Part shown: positions 1 to 8,908 of the stretch, piece after piece
Layout: every line of letters begins with the position of its first letter
Numbering within the stretch: position 1 is the stretch's first letter
From: Arthrobacter subterraneus
GTDB taxonomy: Bacteria; Actinomycetota; Actinomycetes; Actinomycetales; Micrococcaceae
Length of the DNA: 64,000 bases
NCBI RefSeq assembly: GCF_900099735.1
Contig: NZ_FNDT01000010.1
Location: 62,001-126,000, forward strand
Reading direction: 5' to 3'
Notes under the pieces: generated by a model
The model's input: only the letters and a program-made list of their open reading frames with translations
The model's database searches: none
What the model was told of the DNA's origin: nothing
Position numbers and translations under genes: made by a program

Positions 1-1047
1 GATGACCATGTTGAGGGCCGCAGAACGTCCGCGGCGGTCGCCCTTGTGGAAATTGTCGATGAGGTTCTGGTCATTGGTGAACGAGTGGACGGTCTCCACG
101 TGGCCGTGCACCACACCGAACTCGTCGTTGATGGCCTTCAGTACCGGGGTGATGGCGTTCGTGGTGCAGGATGCCGCGGTGACAATGCGGTCCCCGGCGG
201 TGATGTCGGTGTGGTTGATGCCGTGGACGATGTTCTTCAGCGAACCCTTGCCCGGAGCGGTCAGCAGCACCTTCGCGACGCCCTTGCTCTGCAGGTGCTG
301 GCTGAGGCCTTCCTCGTCGCGCCAGCGGCCGGTGTTGTCCACCACCAGGGCGTCCTTGATGCCGTACTCGGTGTAGTCGATTGTTGCCGGGTCATTCGAG
401 TAGATGACCTGGATCCGCACGCCGTTGGCGGTGATGGTGTTGGTTTCCTCGTCCACCTGGATGCTGCCTTCGAAGGAGCCGTGTACCGAGTCCCGGCGCA
501 GCAGGCTCCCGCGCTTCATGAGGTCGTTGTCGGCCCCCTTGCGCACCACGATCGCCCGCAGGCACAGGCCGTGACCGCCACCCGCCTTCTCGATCAGCAG
601 GCGGGCCACCAGGCGCCCGATGCGCCCGAAACCATAGAGGACGACGTCGGTGCTCGTGCGTGCGTCGGCACCGCGCTTCCCCACGACGTCGGCCAGCTCC
701 GCCCGGAGGAACTCCTCCAGAGTAGGACCGCCGGCCTCCTCCTGGCTCAACTTGTACTTCTGGTTCAGGCGGGCCACATCGATCGAGGCAGCGCCAAGGT
801 CGAGCTCAGCGAGGGTGCGCAGCAGGGGAGCGGTTTCCTCCAGGAGCAGCTCTTCCTTGCTCATGCGCCGGGCAAAGCGGTGCGCCTTGAGGATGCCCAT
901 GGTGGACTTGTTGATGAGGCTGCGCCCGTGGATGCTCGTGACCACGTTGTTTTCACGGTAGAGGCGGCCGATGACGGGAATCATCCCTTCGGCAAGTGCT
1001 TCCCGGCTCATCCAGGTGCCGCGGGTGTCGACAAGGTTGTGATCCAC
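1..1047 (-). CDS. gap: Glyceraldehyde-3-phosphate dehydrogenase, long actinobacterial form (C-terminus outside window)
   Basis: This enzyme interconverts glyceraldehyde-3-phosphate and 1,3-bisphosphoglycerate in glycolysis or gluconeogenesis. The reverse-strand translation has an unusual N-terminal extension of about 125 residues (containing REALAEGMIPVIGRLYREN), then a Rossmann start VLYGFGRIGRL. The catalytic motif SCTTN follows, then HGHVETVHSFTNDQN and DRRGRSAALN. The extension identifies the long GAPDH type found in Arthrobacter-like actinobacteria, about 480 residues in full; 349 codons are visible. I chose the GTG at 1047 because it follows AGAGAGGA at a usable distance; the ATG at 1011 is an alternative. 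The reading frame runs off the left edge, so this is a partial gene and not a broken one. Confidence 0.93.
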   Translation of the reverse strand, partial: MDHNLVDTRGTWMSREALAEGMIPVIGRLYRENNVVTSIHGRSLINKSTMGILKAHRFARRMSKEELLLEETAPLLRTLAELDLGAASIDVARLNQKYKLSQEEAGGPTLEEFLRAELADVVGKRGADARTSTDVVLYGFGRIGRLVARLLIEKAGGGHGLCLRAIVVRKGADNDLMKRGSLLRRDSVHGSFEGSIQVDEETNTITANGVRIQVIYSNDPATIDYTEYGIKDALVVDNTGRWRDEEGLSQHLQSKGVAKVLLTAPGKGSLKNIVHGINHTDITAGDRIVTAASCTTNAITPVLKAINDEFGVVHGHVETVHSFTNDQNLIDNFHKGDRRGRSAALNMVI

Positions 1048-1329
1048 GATGATCAGGTCCTCTCTCTGCCGGTTGTTCCGGCATTTTCGCCAACTGACCA
1101 CGGTGATGGATGCGGGCTGGCCCGCGCAGTCGGCATTTTTTAGATGTGGGCCGCTTGAGAACCTACCGACAACGACGTCGGCGGCGGGCTGCGGCGATGC
1201 ACCTAGGATAGCCGTCCTGGTTTGCAGGGCATCGCGGAAGGGCAGATCTGTGATGAACGGCATACCGGGGGATCGTTCTTCAGTCGGGCTACGTTGGTAC
1301 TTGCAGACACGTCGGAAAGGACGGACACC

Positions 1330-1590
1330 ATGGCTTCATTCGGATCGCTCGGCAAAATCGCCAGGAACCTGGCACGCAACCCCAAGGTCCGGGAGGCGCT
1401 CAACAGCCCTCAGGCAAAGCAGGTCGGCGGCAAGGTTGTGGACCGGGTGGCGGAGGTTGCTGACCGCGCTACCAAGGGCAAGCACCAGGACAAGATCGAT
1501 AATGCGCGGGACCAGGCGCACAAGCATCTCCGCAATCCCGGCGACGGGCCGCAGGCCCCAGGGGGTGACACCGGGAATCCGCGCCTTTGA
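1330..1590 (+). CDS. Small MT0933/Rv0909-like antitoxin family protein
   Basis: This is an 86-residue, charged, helical protein. The start at 1330 has a good ribosome site (GGAAAGGA). The middle and end (VVDRVAEVADRATKGKHQDKIDNA) resemble the MT0933-like family, annotated as antitoxins in mycobacteria. Those proteins share a Lys/Asp-rich repeat of the form KxTGGKYxDKID. The C-terminus is Gly/Pro-rich and probably disordered. No toxin gene is adjacent: the next gene downstream is an oxygenase. It is therefore an orphan, and toxin neutralisation is a family label only. It could equally be a small stress or DNA-associated protein. Confidence 0.7.
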   Translation: MASFGSLGKIARNLARNPKVREALNSPQAKQVGGKVVDRVAEVADRATKGKHQDKIDNARDQAHKHLRNPGDGPQAPGGDTGNPRL

Positions 1591-1702
1591 GCTCCATCGC
1601 GACGCGTCCCGGACGGGCCCCTTCCTGCACATGAACACCGCGGCGAAACATTGCGTCACAAAGAGGAGTATCAGCTAAGGGCGCTCGCGGTACTCTCCCT
1701 AG

Positions 1703-2740
1703 ATGAAGCAATCCCAGCAATCGATTCCCGTGCTCGACCTCAGCACCGCCCGCCGCCCGGATGGATCGTTTGACCCTGGGTTCATCACCCGGCTGCGGGA
1801 GGCAGCTCACGTGGTGGGCTTCTTCCAGATCACCAATTACGGGGCCGGCCCATCCCAGGTTGACGGACTTTTCGAGGTGATGAAGCAGTTCTTCGACCTT
1901 CCGCTGGAGCAGCGGCTTGCGCTCGACAACCGCAACTCCCCGCACTTCCGCGGCTACGCTCGGTTGGGCACCGAGGTGACCCGGGGCCGGGCCGACTCCC
2001 GCGAGCAGATCGATTTCTCTCCCGAACGTGAGCCCGTAGCGGACTACCCTGCTGACCAGCCCTTCTGGCTTCTTCAGGGCCCCAACCAGTGGCCCCGGGA
2101 GATCCTTCCCGAAATGGAGCGCCGGGCAATGGAGTGGGCTGGGCTGATGTCCGACGTCGGCGCGGAGCTGCTCGCCGCGATCGCCGTGGCCCTGGGCCAG
2201 CCTGAGGACTACTTCGCGGAGCTCTTCGAAGACACCCCGGCCTGGATGGCGAAGCTGGTGCACTATGTCGGCGGGCTCGAGGGCGCAGGGGATCAGGGGG
2301 TGGGCCTGCATGCGGATTACGGATTCGTGACGCTGCTGCTGCAGGACGAGGTGGGCGGCCTCGAGGTGCTGCCGCCCGGTGCGGAGGCGCCCATTCCAGT
2401 GGAGCCGATCCCCGGCGCGCTCGTGGTGAACCTCGGTGAGATGTTGGAGGTCGCCACCGGGGGCTACCTCCTCGCAACCATCCACCGGGTCCAGGCGCCG
2501 CCGCCCGGGGTGGACCGTTATTCGGTGCCCTTCTTCTGGTCGCCCCGGCTGGATGCCGTGGTGCATCCCGTGCCGCTGCCGCCCGAACTGGCAGCTGATG
2601 CCCGCGGTATCTCCGACGACCCCGACAACCCGATGCTGTCCACCTACGGCATGAACGTCCTCAAGGGGCGGGCACGCGCGCATCCGGACGTCGCCGAAAT
2701 CCACCATCCGGACCTCGCCCGGAATATCTCACAGCGCTAG
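1703..2740 (+). CDS. Isopenicillin-N-synthase-like 2-oxoglutarate/Fe(II) oxygenase
   Basis: This 345-residue soluble enzyme belongs to the non-haem iron oxygenases related to isopenicillin N synthase. The N-terminal DIOX_N region starts at about residue 8 (IPVLDLSTA). The iron-binding HxD lies in GLHADYGFVTLLLQDE and the distal His in LATIHRVQAP. The conserved RYSVPFF-type block (here DRYSVPFFWSP) binds the 2-oxoglutarate carboxylate in relatives. No substrate can be deduced; plant and bacterial members act on hormones, amino acids and antibiotics. There is no clear Shine-Dalgarno. TACTCT at 1691-1696 sits six bases before the ATG, so the message may be leaderless. The flavin reductase gene follows 67 bp downstream on the same strand. 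Confidence 0.85.
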   Translation: MKQSQQSIPVLDLSTARRPDGSFDPGFITRLREAAHVVGFFQITNYGAGPSQVDGLFEVMKQFFDLPLEQRLALDNRNSPHFRGYARLGTEVTRGRADSREQIDFSPEREPVADYPADQPFWLLQGPNQWPREILPEMERRAMEWAGLMSDVGAELLAAIAVALGQPEDYFAELFEDTPAWMAKLVHYVGGLEGAGDQGVGLHADYGFVTLLLQDEVGGLEVLPPGAEAPIPVEPIPGALVVNLGEMLEVATGGYLLATIHRVQAPPPGVDRYSVPFFWSPRLDAVVHPVPLPPELAADARGISDDPDNPMLSTYGMNVLKGRARAHPDVAEIHHPDLARNISQR

Positions 2741-2807
2741 GTCGCTGAGGAAAGCAGGCCGACTGCCGGACTGGTCCGGCGGCAACCTGCTACCCAAGGA
2801 GATTTTC

Positions 2808-3911
2808 ATGACGAAGCACTCCCCGCTCTGGGCGCCGATGCGTCTGGGCAACACCGATCTGCAGAACCGTGTTGCGCTGGCACCGATGACCCGGGTCAGC
2901 GCCTCGGAGGACGGCCACGCCACCGATCGCATGGGCACCTACTACGAGGGTTACGCGCGCGGCGGATTTGGATTGCTGATCACTGAGGGCATCTACCCTG
3001 ATACCCGGCACAGCCAGGGATACCTGTTCCAGCCGGGAATAGCGACGCCGGAGCAGGCTGCATCGTGGGCCACCGTGGTGGAGCGCGTCCACAAAGCCGG
3101 CTCCCGGATCTTTGCGCAGCTCATGCACGCCGGGTCACAGTCGCAGGGCAACCGTTTTGTCGGGTCTTCGATCGGGCCGTCGGCCATTGCACCGAAGGGC
3201 GAACAGCTCGCGTTCTACCGCGGGGAAGGAGCCTACCCCGTCCCGTCGGAGATCACCCGCGAGCAGCTCGCGGAGGTCAAGGACGGATTCGTGAGCGCCG
3301 CGCTGCGGGCACAGGAGGCCGGGTTCGACGGTATCGAGATTCACGGTGCCAACGGCTACCTGCTGGACCAGTTCCTCACGGACTACCTGAACGAGCGCAC
3401 CGATGAGTACGGCGGATCCGTGGAGAACCGCGTCCGGTTCCCCGCAGAGGTAACCCGGGCGGTCCGCGAGGCGGTGGGCCCAGGCATGACCGTGGGTATC
3501 CGCATCTCCCAGGGCAAGGTAAGCGACAACGAGCACAAATGGGCCGGCGGCGCCGAGGACGCACGGGTCATCTTCGAGGCACTGGCCGCCACCGGCATCG
3601 ATTTTGTGCACACCACCGAATACCGTGCGGCAGCACCCGCCTTCGGCGACAGCGGGCCGTCGCTTGCGACGCTCGCAAAGAAGCACACCGGGCTCCCGGT
3701 GATCGCCAACGGGAACCTCGATGATCCGGACGCCGCGACGGCCCTGCTGGAGGATGGCACGGCCGATGTCGTGGCGCTCGGAAAGGCTGCGCTCGCGAAC
3801 CGTGATTGGCCGCGGCGGGTGCGCAGCGGCGTCGGGCTGGCTGAACTGGACGGGAGCATCTTCGCGCCGGTTGCGGACGTGAAGGACTGGGAGTTGGAAC
3901 TCCCCGCCTAG
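2808..3911 (+). CDS. Old Yellow Enzyme family NADH:flavin oxidoreductase
   Basis: This 367-residue FMN-dependent TIM-barrel enzyme is of the OYE/NemA kind, which reduces activated alkenes, quinones or nitro compounds with NAD(P)H. Features seen include the N-terminal PMRLGNTDLQNRVALAPMTR, the substrate-contacting HAGSQSQ, the conserved GFDGIEIHGANGYLLDQFL and the segment SVENRVRF. The FMN-phosphate region is PVIANGNL to ADVVALGKAALANRDWPRRV. AAGGAG lies eight bases before the ATG. The stop overlaps the end of the convergent RNase Z gene by four bases. The physiological substrate is unknown. Confidence 0.9.
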   Translation: MTKHSPLWAPMRLGNTDLQNRVALAPMTRVSASEDGHATDRMGTYYEGYARGGFGLLITEGIYPDTRHSQGYLFQPGIATPEQAASWATVVERVHKAGSRIFAQLMHAGSQSQGNRFVGSSIGPSAIAPKGEQLAFYRGEGAYPVPSEITREQLAEVKDGFVSAALRAQEAGFDGIEIHGANGYLLDQFLTDYLNERTDEYGGSVENRVRFPAEVTRAVREAVGPGMTVGIRISQGKVSDNEHKWAGGAEDARVIFEALAATGIDFVHTTEYRAAAPAFGDSGPSLATLAKKHTGLPVIANGNLDDPDAATALLEDGTADVVALGKAALANRDWPRRVRSGVGLAELDGSIFAPVADVKDWELELPA

Positions 3912-4819
3912 GGTGCAGCGGCGCGGCGGCGCTTTGGGAGCGGTATCCGGTCCAGGTCATTTGCCGCGATGACCTGTGTGCCGCTCCCGCCGGAACCGAC
4001 GACGGCGGCCCTCGCTTGGGCGGCCAACACGTCCACATCCGGATAGCGGGAGGAAAAGTGCGTCAGCACCAGCGTTCCCGCCTTGGCGTTGCCCGCCAGC
4101 GCCCCGGCCTGGCCTGCGGTGAGGTGTAGATACTGGTCTGCCAGGGCGGCGTCGTCGTCGCTGAAGGTGGACTCGGCGACCAGCAGGTCAACGCCGTCCG
4201 CCAGCGCGTCGGCGCCCTCGCACTCAGCGGTGTCCATGACGAAGGCAAAACTTTGACTGGGACGCGGCACGCTGACGTCCCGGAGCGTGATGTTGCCGAT
4301 CCGCCCCTCCCGCTGGAGGCGGCCGACGTCGGGCCCGGTGATCCCGGCGGCGGCAAGCCGTTCCGGCAGCAGGGTACGCGAGGAGGGCTCGGTGAGACGG
4401 TAGCCGTACGCCTCGATCCGGTGCCGCAACGGCTGGACCTCGAGCCCACCGGCAATGGGTCCCGCTGCTCCGTGCGGCGTGAGCCTCAGGTCAAGGCCCG
4501 GTGTCGCGAGGGAGACCAGGGCACGGACCGTTTCTTCCCCCGAGTCCGGGTAGTGCAGGTGCACGGGGTGGGTGACGCCGTCGAGCACCATGCGGGACAG
4601 GACGCCTGGCAGGCCGAAACAGTGGTCACCGTGGAGGTGGGTGAGGCAGATGCGCGTGATGCCGGACGCACTGACCCCCGCGTGGGTCATCTGGCGCTGG
4701 GTGCCCTCACCCGGATCGAACAGCAGGCCTTCACCGTCCCAGCGGAGCAGGTACCCATTATGGTTGCGCGTGCGGGTCGGGACCTGGGAGGCGGTACCGA
4801 GAATCACGAGTTCGCGCAT
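3908..4819 (-). CDS. rnz: Ribonuclease Z (tRNA 3' processing endonuclease)
   Basis: RNase Z cuts tRNA precursors after the discriminator base to remove 3' trailers. The protein has 303 residues, usual for the short bacterial form, with a metallo-beta-lactamase fold. MRELVILGTASQVPTRTRNH at the start is characteristic. The zinc motif HLHGDH is at residues 61-66, followed by CFGLPGVLSRM. Later metal ligands appear as the Asp in VMDTAECEGAD and the His of LVLTHFSSRY. The gene is monocistronic and convergent with the OYE gene, overlapping it by four bases. Confidence 0.95.
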   Translation of the reverse strand: MRELVILGTASQVPTRTRNHNGYLLRWDGEGLLFDPGEGTQRQMTHAGVSASGITRICLTHLHGDHCFGLPGVLSRMVLDGVTHPVHLHYPDSGEETVRALVSLATPGLDLRLTPHGAAGPIAGGLEVQPLRHRIEAYGYRLTEPSSRTLLPERLAAAGITGPDVGRLQREGRIGNITLRDVSVPRPSQSFAFVMDTAECEGADALADGVDLLVAESTFSDDDAALADQYLHLTAGQAGALAGNAKAGTLVLTHFSSRYPDVDVLAAQARAAVVGSGGSGTQVIAANDLDRIPLPKRRRAAAP

Positions 4820-4928
4820 GGATCGAGTCTGCCACCGTTGGAACCCGATTGAGGATCATGGAAACCTACGGGGAATGTCTGCACGGTAACGTTGGCGCAT
4901 CAAGCGTGAATGATGACAGGAGGAAATC

Positions 4929-5177
4929 ATGGACACCGAAATCGACGACAACCAGAACCCGGTTCAGGACGGTCTTCAGAACGCGCATAATCCCATCTCG
5001 CGGGACCCCGAGCGCACCGAGAAAGAGCAGGTAGAGGATCGGGCCGCGGAGAAGGCCGAGGAGGAAGCGGAGGGTGCTGCTGAGGGCGTCAATGAAGCAG
5101 CCGGTCCTGCGGAGGATAAAGACAAAGAAGGCGGCGACGACCGCGACCTGACGACGGAGACCAGCCCCAGCGACTAG
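4929..5177 (+). CDS. Small, very acidic hypothetical protein
   Basis: This is an 82-residue protein with an AGGAGG ribosome site seven bases before the ATG. More than a third of its residues are Asp or Glu, with Ala/Lys runs such as EKAEEEAEGAAEGVNEA, so it should be largely disordered or a charged helix. There is no signal peptide or membrane segment. I do not recognise a family. It stands alone between divergent rnz and the next small gene. It is probably a real gene because of the strong ribosome site and clean actinobacterial codon use, but no function can be assigned. Confidence 0.65.
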   Translation: MDTEIDDNQNPVQDGLQNAHNPISRDPERTEKEQVEDRAAEKAEEEAEGAAEGVNEAAGPAEDKDKEGGDDRDLTTETSPSD

Positions 5178-5352
5178 GGCAGAGGCTCCATTCGGTAACC
5201 ATCAGCAGCCTGATTTCCCCCACGACCGGACCGCAGAAGGTAAGCTTACGAACGATCGAGTGTCTATCCGGGGGTAAGCCGGTTCCCCGGGTGTTCCCCA
5301 GAGCATGGGCATAAACCATTTCCCGGTTGCACGTTCTGAAACAGGCCTGAGC

Positions 5353-5607
5353 ATGACGCAACATACCCAACAACACAGCACCTGGCTGGCGGCACACGAG
5401 GCCGAGGTGAGCGCCGATGATCTGTGGGTGCACTATTACAGCGTGGGCGGAAACGTTGGGGCCTTTGAGCTGGAAGCCTACCTGCACGGGATGTACCCCC
5501 TGCCGGTACGGGAGCGGAACACCATTGCGCTGGCTCTCAACGAACTGATTGATGACCTGCCGCAGCGTCGAAAAGCGGAATTTATGGACGGCCCGGAGCA
5601 GGACTAG
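5353..5607 (+). CDS. Small conserved-looking hypothetical protein
   Basis: The protein has 84 residues from the ATG at 5353; an in-frame ATG at 5305 would give 100. I prefer the later start because the first 16 residues look like untranslated leader, though neither has a strong ribosome site. The body contains DDLWVHYYSVGGNVGAFELE and ERNTIALALNELIDDL, a compact helical protein with aromatic residues at the N-terminal side. I believe similar short proteins are common in Arthrobacter, but no function is known to me. There are no metal or nucleotide motifs. It ends 17 bp before the stop of a convergent VOC gene. Confidence 0.6.
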   Translation: MTQHTQQHSTWLAAHEAEVSADDLWVHYYSVGGNVGAFELEAYLHGMYPLPVRERNTIALALNELIDDLPQRRKAEFMDGPEQD

Positions 5608-5623
5608 CAACTCACGCGCAGCC

Positions 5624-6022
5624 TCACTGCGGTTCGTAGCCAATCAGCCAGTGCAGTCCATGGCGGTCAATGACCTGCCCGTCCGAGGCGGCCCACGGCT
5701 TCGGCGCGAGCGGGTCAACCACCGACCCGCCATCAGCGAGCCTGTCGAACCACTGGTGCAGGACCTCGGGCTCGGCGGTACCCAGCAGTGAGAGCATCAG
5801 ACCCTGGAAACGGACGGGGGTGTCGCCCGGTCCTGCATCCGATCCGGCCATGGCTACGGTTCCGCTGAGCGTCCCGTGCGCGATCGCATCCGGCGGGCCG
5901 TCACTTCGGCCGAACTCCGCGAGGGTATGCAGGGACAGCTCACCGCCGAAGACATCCGCATAGAAGGTCAGAGCCTGCCGGGCCGTTCCGGGGAAACTCA
6001 CGTAGATCTGGGGAGCTGTCAT
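5624..6022 (-). CDS. VOC family (PhnB/glyoxalase-like) protein
   Basis: This 132-residue protein is of the vicinal-oxygen-chelate fold, PhnB-like subgroup. The start QIYVSFPGTARQALTFYADVFGGELSLHTLAEF and the end GQVIDRHGLHWLIGYEPQ are typical of this group. VOC proteins bind metals or small ligands and include glyoxalases and resistance proteins; this subgroup is mostly uncharacterised. It precedes nothing in an obvious operon: the MFS exporter stop lies 21 bp upstream on the same strand, so co-transcription is possible. Confidence 0.85.
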   Translation of the reverse strand: MTAPQIYVSFPGTARQALTFYADVFGGELSLHTLAEFGRSDGPPDAIAHGTLSGTVAMAGSDAGPGDTPVRFQGLMLSLLGTAEPEVLHQWFDRLADGGSVVDPLAPKPWAASDGQVIDRHGLHWLIGYEPQ

Positions 6023-6043
6023 GGAGACAGCATACGCAGGGGT

Positions 6044-7312
6044 TCAGGCTGGGGTGGCGGCCCGTTCGTCCGGGACCTCGAAGGCCCTCCACCCGTCCCG
6101 GCGGAACACCGGCGTACCGAGCAGGAGTACGACGACGGTGAGCACCACTGCCCCGATCATCACCACGGACATGGACAGTGCATCTCCTCCGAGTACGCCC
6201 ACCAGGGGGCTGACTATTCCCGCTACTCCCGATTGCAGCGCCCCAATGACCGCGGCTGCCGTCCCGGCCATCTGGCCATAGGAGTTCAGGGCCAGCACCG
6301 ACGCGTTCGCCGGGATCATCCCCTGCGTGCCAAGTACCAGCCATAGCGCTGCAAGGAGTCCGATGACACCGCCGAATCCTGTCGCGGCGACGGCAACGAG
6401 GACCAGCGCAAACACGAGTTGTGCCACGGCGGCCGTCCGGAGGAGTTTGGCCGGCGCGATCTTGCGTACCAGGGTTGCATTGACCTGCGCCGAGAGCACC
6501 AGCGCCACACCGTTCAGCGCAAAGATGAGCGCGAATTGGCCCTGGCTGAGCCCGTACTGTTCCTGGAACACAAAGGGCGAGCCCACTACGTAACTCATGA
6601 TCACACCCAGCCCAAGTCCGGGAATGACCGCGAGGGACATGAAGCGCCTGTCCCGGAGGAGCTGCCAGTACCCGGCGGTGACGTTCCGGACGTGCCCTGA
6701 CCGGCGCCTTTCCGATGGAAGCGTTTCGGGCATGAAGCGCCACACAATCAGTACCAGCAGTACGCCGATCAGTGCCAGGGCGTAGAACACCGCCCGCCAG
6801 TGCCAGATTCCGGCGATAGCCTGCCCCATGGTGGGGGCGAAGAGCGGGGCAACCCCGATCACCAGCATGAGGCGCGAGAGCAGACGCGCAGCGTCAGATC
6901 CCACAAACCTGTCACGAATCACCGCGATAGCGACGACGGCGGCCGCCGCATTGAAGAACCCCTGAAGCACGCGCAGCACAATCAGCGTGCCGATATCCGG
7001 TGCGATCGAGCAGAGCAGTGAAATCACCACGTGCATGGTGATCCCGATGATGAGCGGCAGCCGGCGCCCGAACCGGTCGGAGAGGGGGCCAATGACCAGT
7101 TGGCCCACGCCGCCGCCCAGGAGCATCCCCGAAAGGGTGAACTGCACGGCCGCCTGGCTGGCCCGCAGATCTTCGGCCACCACGGGAAGCGACGGAAGAT
7201 ACATGTCCGTGGTTACCGCGGGCAGCGCGGCAAGAGCACCGAGCATGAGGATGTACTTGATTCCGGGCACGTACCGTGGGGAGCGGACCTGTGGCGGAGG
7301 CGGGTTGGTCAC
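6044..7312 (-). CDS. Bcr/CflA-type MFS multidrug exporter
   Basis: This 422-residue, 12-segment major-facilitator protein belongs to the Bcr/CflA drug:H+ antiporter group. The N-terminal DMYLPSLPVVAEDL and motif A after the second helix (GPLSDRFGRRLPLIIG) are diagnostic. Motif C-like glycine/proline content is in LVIGVAPLFAPTMGQAIAG. The start is GTG at 7312. Substrates of this family include bicyclomycin, chloramphenicol and peptides or amino acids, but none can be deduced here. It is followed 21 bp later by the VOC gene on the same strand, and the two might act together in resistance. Confidence 0.9.
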   Translation of the reverse strand: MTNPPPPQVRSPRYVPGIKYILMLGALAALPAVTTDMYLPSLPVVAEDLRASQAAVQFTLSGMLLGGGVGQLVIGPLSDRFGRRLPLIIGITMHVVISLLCSIAPDIGTLIVLRVLQGFFNAAAAVVAIAVIRDRFVGSDAARLLSRLMLVIGVAPLFAPTMGQAIAGIWHWRAVFYALALIGVLLVLIVWRFMPETLPSERRRSGHVRNVTAGYWQLLRDRRFMSLAVIPGLGLGVIMSYVVGSPFVFQEQYGLSQGQFALIFALNGVALVLSAQVNATLVRKIAPAKLLRTAAVAQLVFALVLVAVAATGFGGVIGLLAALWLVLGTQGMIPANASVLALNSYGQMAGTAAAVIGALQSGVAGIVSPLVGVLGGDALSMSVVMIGAVVLTVVVLLLGTPVFRRDGWRAFEVPDERAATPA

Positions 7313-7380
7313 CTGAGCAACTCTAATCCGCTTTCACGCTGAGCGGTGGAGGAAATTGAAACGTTACTGCCCGGCCGGAC

Positions 7381-8820
7381 TCAGCGCCGCTGGACGGCCC
7401 GCAATGACACCGGCTCCACGAGCGTGCCGGCTTCCTCCCGCATCCACCACAGGCCGTTGGCACGCTTTTCCTCCCGGGTGGAGAAACGGTAGCGGAACAT
7501 CCGCGCCCGCACGTACCGCGGGCGCTCGCCGTTGAACGGGTCGTACCGCAGGAGTTTCAGGATCTTCGGATCCGCCTGCAGAAGCTTCACCAGCAGCGGC
7601 GTGAACCAGCCGCCGTCGGACCCTAGCGCCAGGAACCACATGAGCCAGTCCAGGCGCAGGTGGTAGGGAGCATACTGGCGGGGCATGCGTGACGGGTCGC
7701 CCGGCTTGCCCTTGAATTCGTACTCCTCCCAGCGGGAGCCCGGTGCGCCGTCGTCGGCTGTTCCCTCGATGATCACTTCATACCGGACCTTGGTGACGCT
7801 CCCGAAGGCACCGTAGGCATTGACCAGGTGGAATCGGTTGAAGCTGGCGTTCATCAGCTGCCGCTTCGCGAACAGGTTCAGCAGCGGCTGCCGGCTCAGC
7901 CAGACGATCAAGGCGGTCACCAGCACGACGACGGCCGCGAACCAGACCGGCGTGGTGCTGTAAGCGGGCGCAATGGTGAGGCCGAGGGTCTCGTAGAAGG
8001 AGTCAGGGACTGCGCCGAAAGCGAGGACTATGGTGATCCAGTTGAGCCAGGCGAAGTTTCCGGAGATCACCAGCCACGCCTGGGTGACGATGATGATGAC
8101 CGCGGCCCATCCGGCGACCGGCTGCGGAGCGAAGAGGAAGAACGGCACCACCAACTGGGTGAAGTGGTTTCCGGCGACTTCGGCCTTGTGCAGCGGCTTC
8201 GGGAGCAGGTGGAAGAAGCGGCTGGCCGGATTCGGCATCGGCTGGGTCTCGTGGTGGTAGTAGAGGGCGGTGAGGTCGCGCCAGGACCGGTCGCCGCGCA
8301 TCTTGATCATGCCCGCGCCGAACTCAAGACGGAACACCAGCCACCGGATCACCAACAACACCAGGAACGGTGGCGCCACCTCGTTGGACCCGAGGAACGC
8401 GACCAGGAACCCGGCTTCAAGCAGCAGGCTCTCCCAGCCGAAGCCATAGAACACTTGGCCGATGTTCACGACCGACAGGTACAGCGCCCACAGAGTCAGG
8501 AACGCGAGCATCGGCAGCCACGGTGGTCCGGACTGCGGTATTCCGATCACCAGCAGCGCGGCGACCCCGACACCGATCCAGCACACCGCCAGCAGCAGCC
8601 GATCCGAGTAGCGCCAGCGGAAGAACGTGGGGCCGGCCCGCTTTCCGGCCCGCTCGATGAACCGCGGGGCGGGCAAAAGACCGTTCTCACCGAGCAGCGC
8701 CGGAAACTGGTTGATCGCGGAGATGAACGCGATCAGATAGATGGCAGCGACACCGCGCTGGAGGATCTGCCTCCCCACCTCGTACCCCTCGGCGTCGAGC
8801 ACGCCGCCCAACCACTCCAT
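7381..8820 (-). CDS. Lipase maturation factor (LMF1-like) family membrane protein
   Basis: This 479-residue integral membrane protein has about 9-10 hydrophobic segments in the first 320 residues. A soluble C-terminal part (from about residue 335, NRFHLVNAYGAFGSVTKVRYE) then follows, with GTADDGAPGSRWEEYEFKGKPGDP and HLRLDWLMWFLAL. These are hallmarks of the LMF family. In vertebrates LMF1 helps lipases fold in the ER. Bacterial homologues are common in actinobacteria with no established role. No lipase gene is nearby. The gene is monocistronic and divergent from the damaged SLC13 permease. Confidence 0.88.
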   Translation of the reverse strand: MEWLGGVLDAEGYEVGRQILQRGVAAIYLIAFISAINQFPALLGENGLLPAPRFIERAGKRAGPTFFRWRYSDRLLLAVCWIGVGVAALLVIGIPQSGPPWLPMLAFLTLWALYLSVVNIGQVFYGFGWESLLLEAGFLVAFLGSNEVAPPFLVLLVIRWLVFRLEFGAGMIKMRGDRSWRDLTALYYHHETQPMPNPASRFFHLLPKPLHKAEVAGNHFTQLVVPFFLFAPQPVAGWAAVIIIVTQAWLVISGNFAWLNWITIVLAFGAVPDSFYETLGLTIAPAYSTTPVWFAAVVVLVTALIVWLSRQPLLNLFAKRQLMNASFNRFHLVNAYGAFGSVTKVRYEVIIEGTADDGAPGSRWEEYEFKGKPGDPSRMPRQYAPYHLRLDWLMWFLALGSDGGWFTPLLVKLLQADPKILKLLRYDPFNGERPRYVRARMFRYRFSTREEKRANGLWWMREEAGTLVEPVSLRAVQRR

Positions 8821-8908
8821 GATTCAACGAAACTCCTGCAGGATGGGGAGCGTCAAGGGGGCTAAAACTGTGACGCACTGCACCATCCCCAAATGATGTG
8901 GAGTGGAT

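Noticed and set aside
46-1143. Long plus-strand open frame over the GAPDH gene
   Set aside because: It is antisense to a clear GAPDH coding sequence with SCTTN and NAD motifs; its translation is Val/Gly/Asp-rich with no family resemblance.
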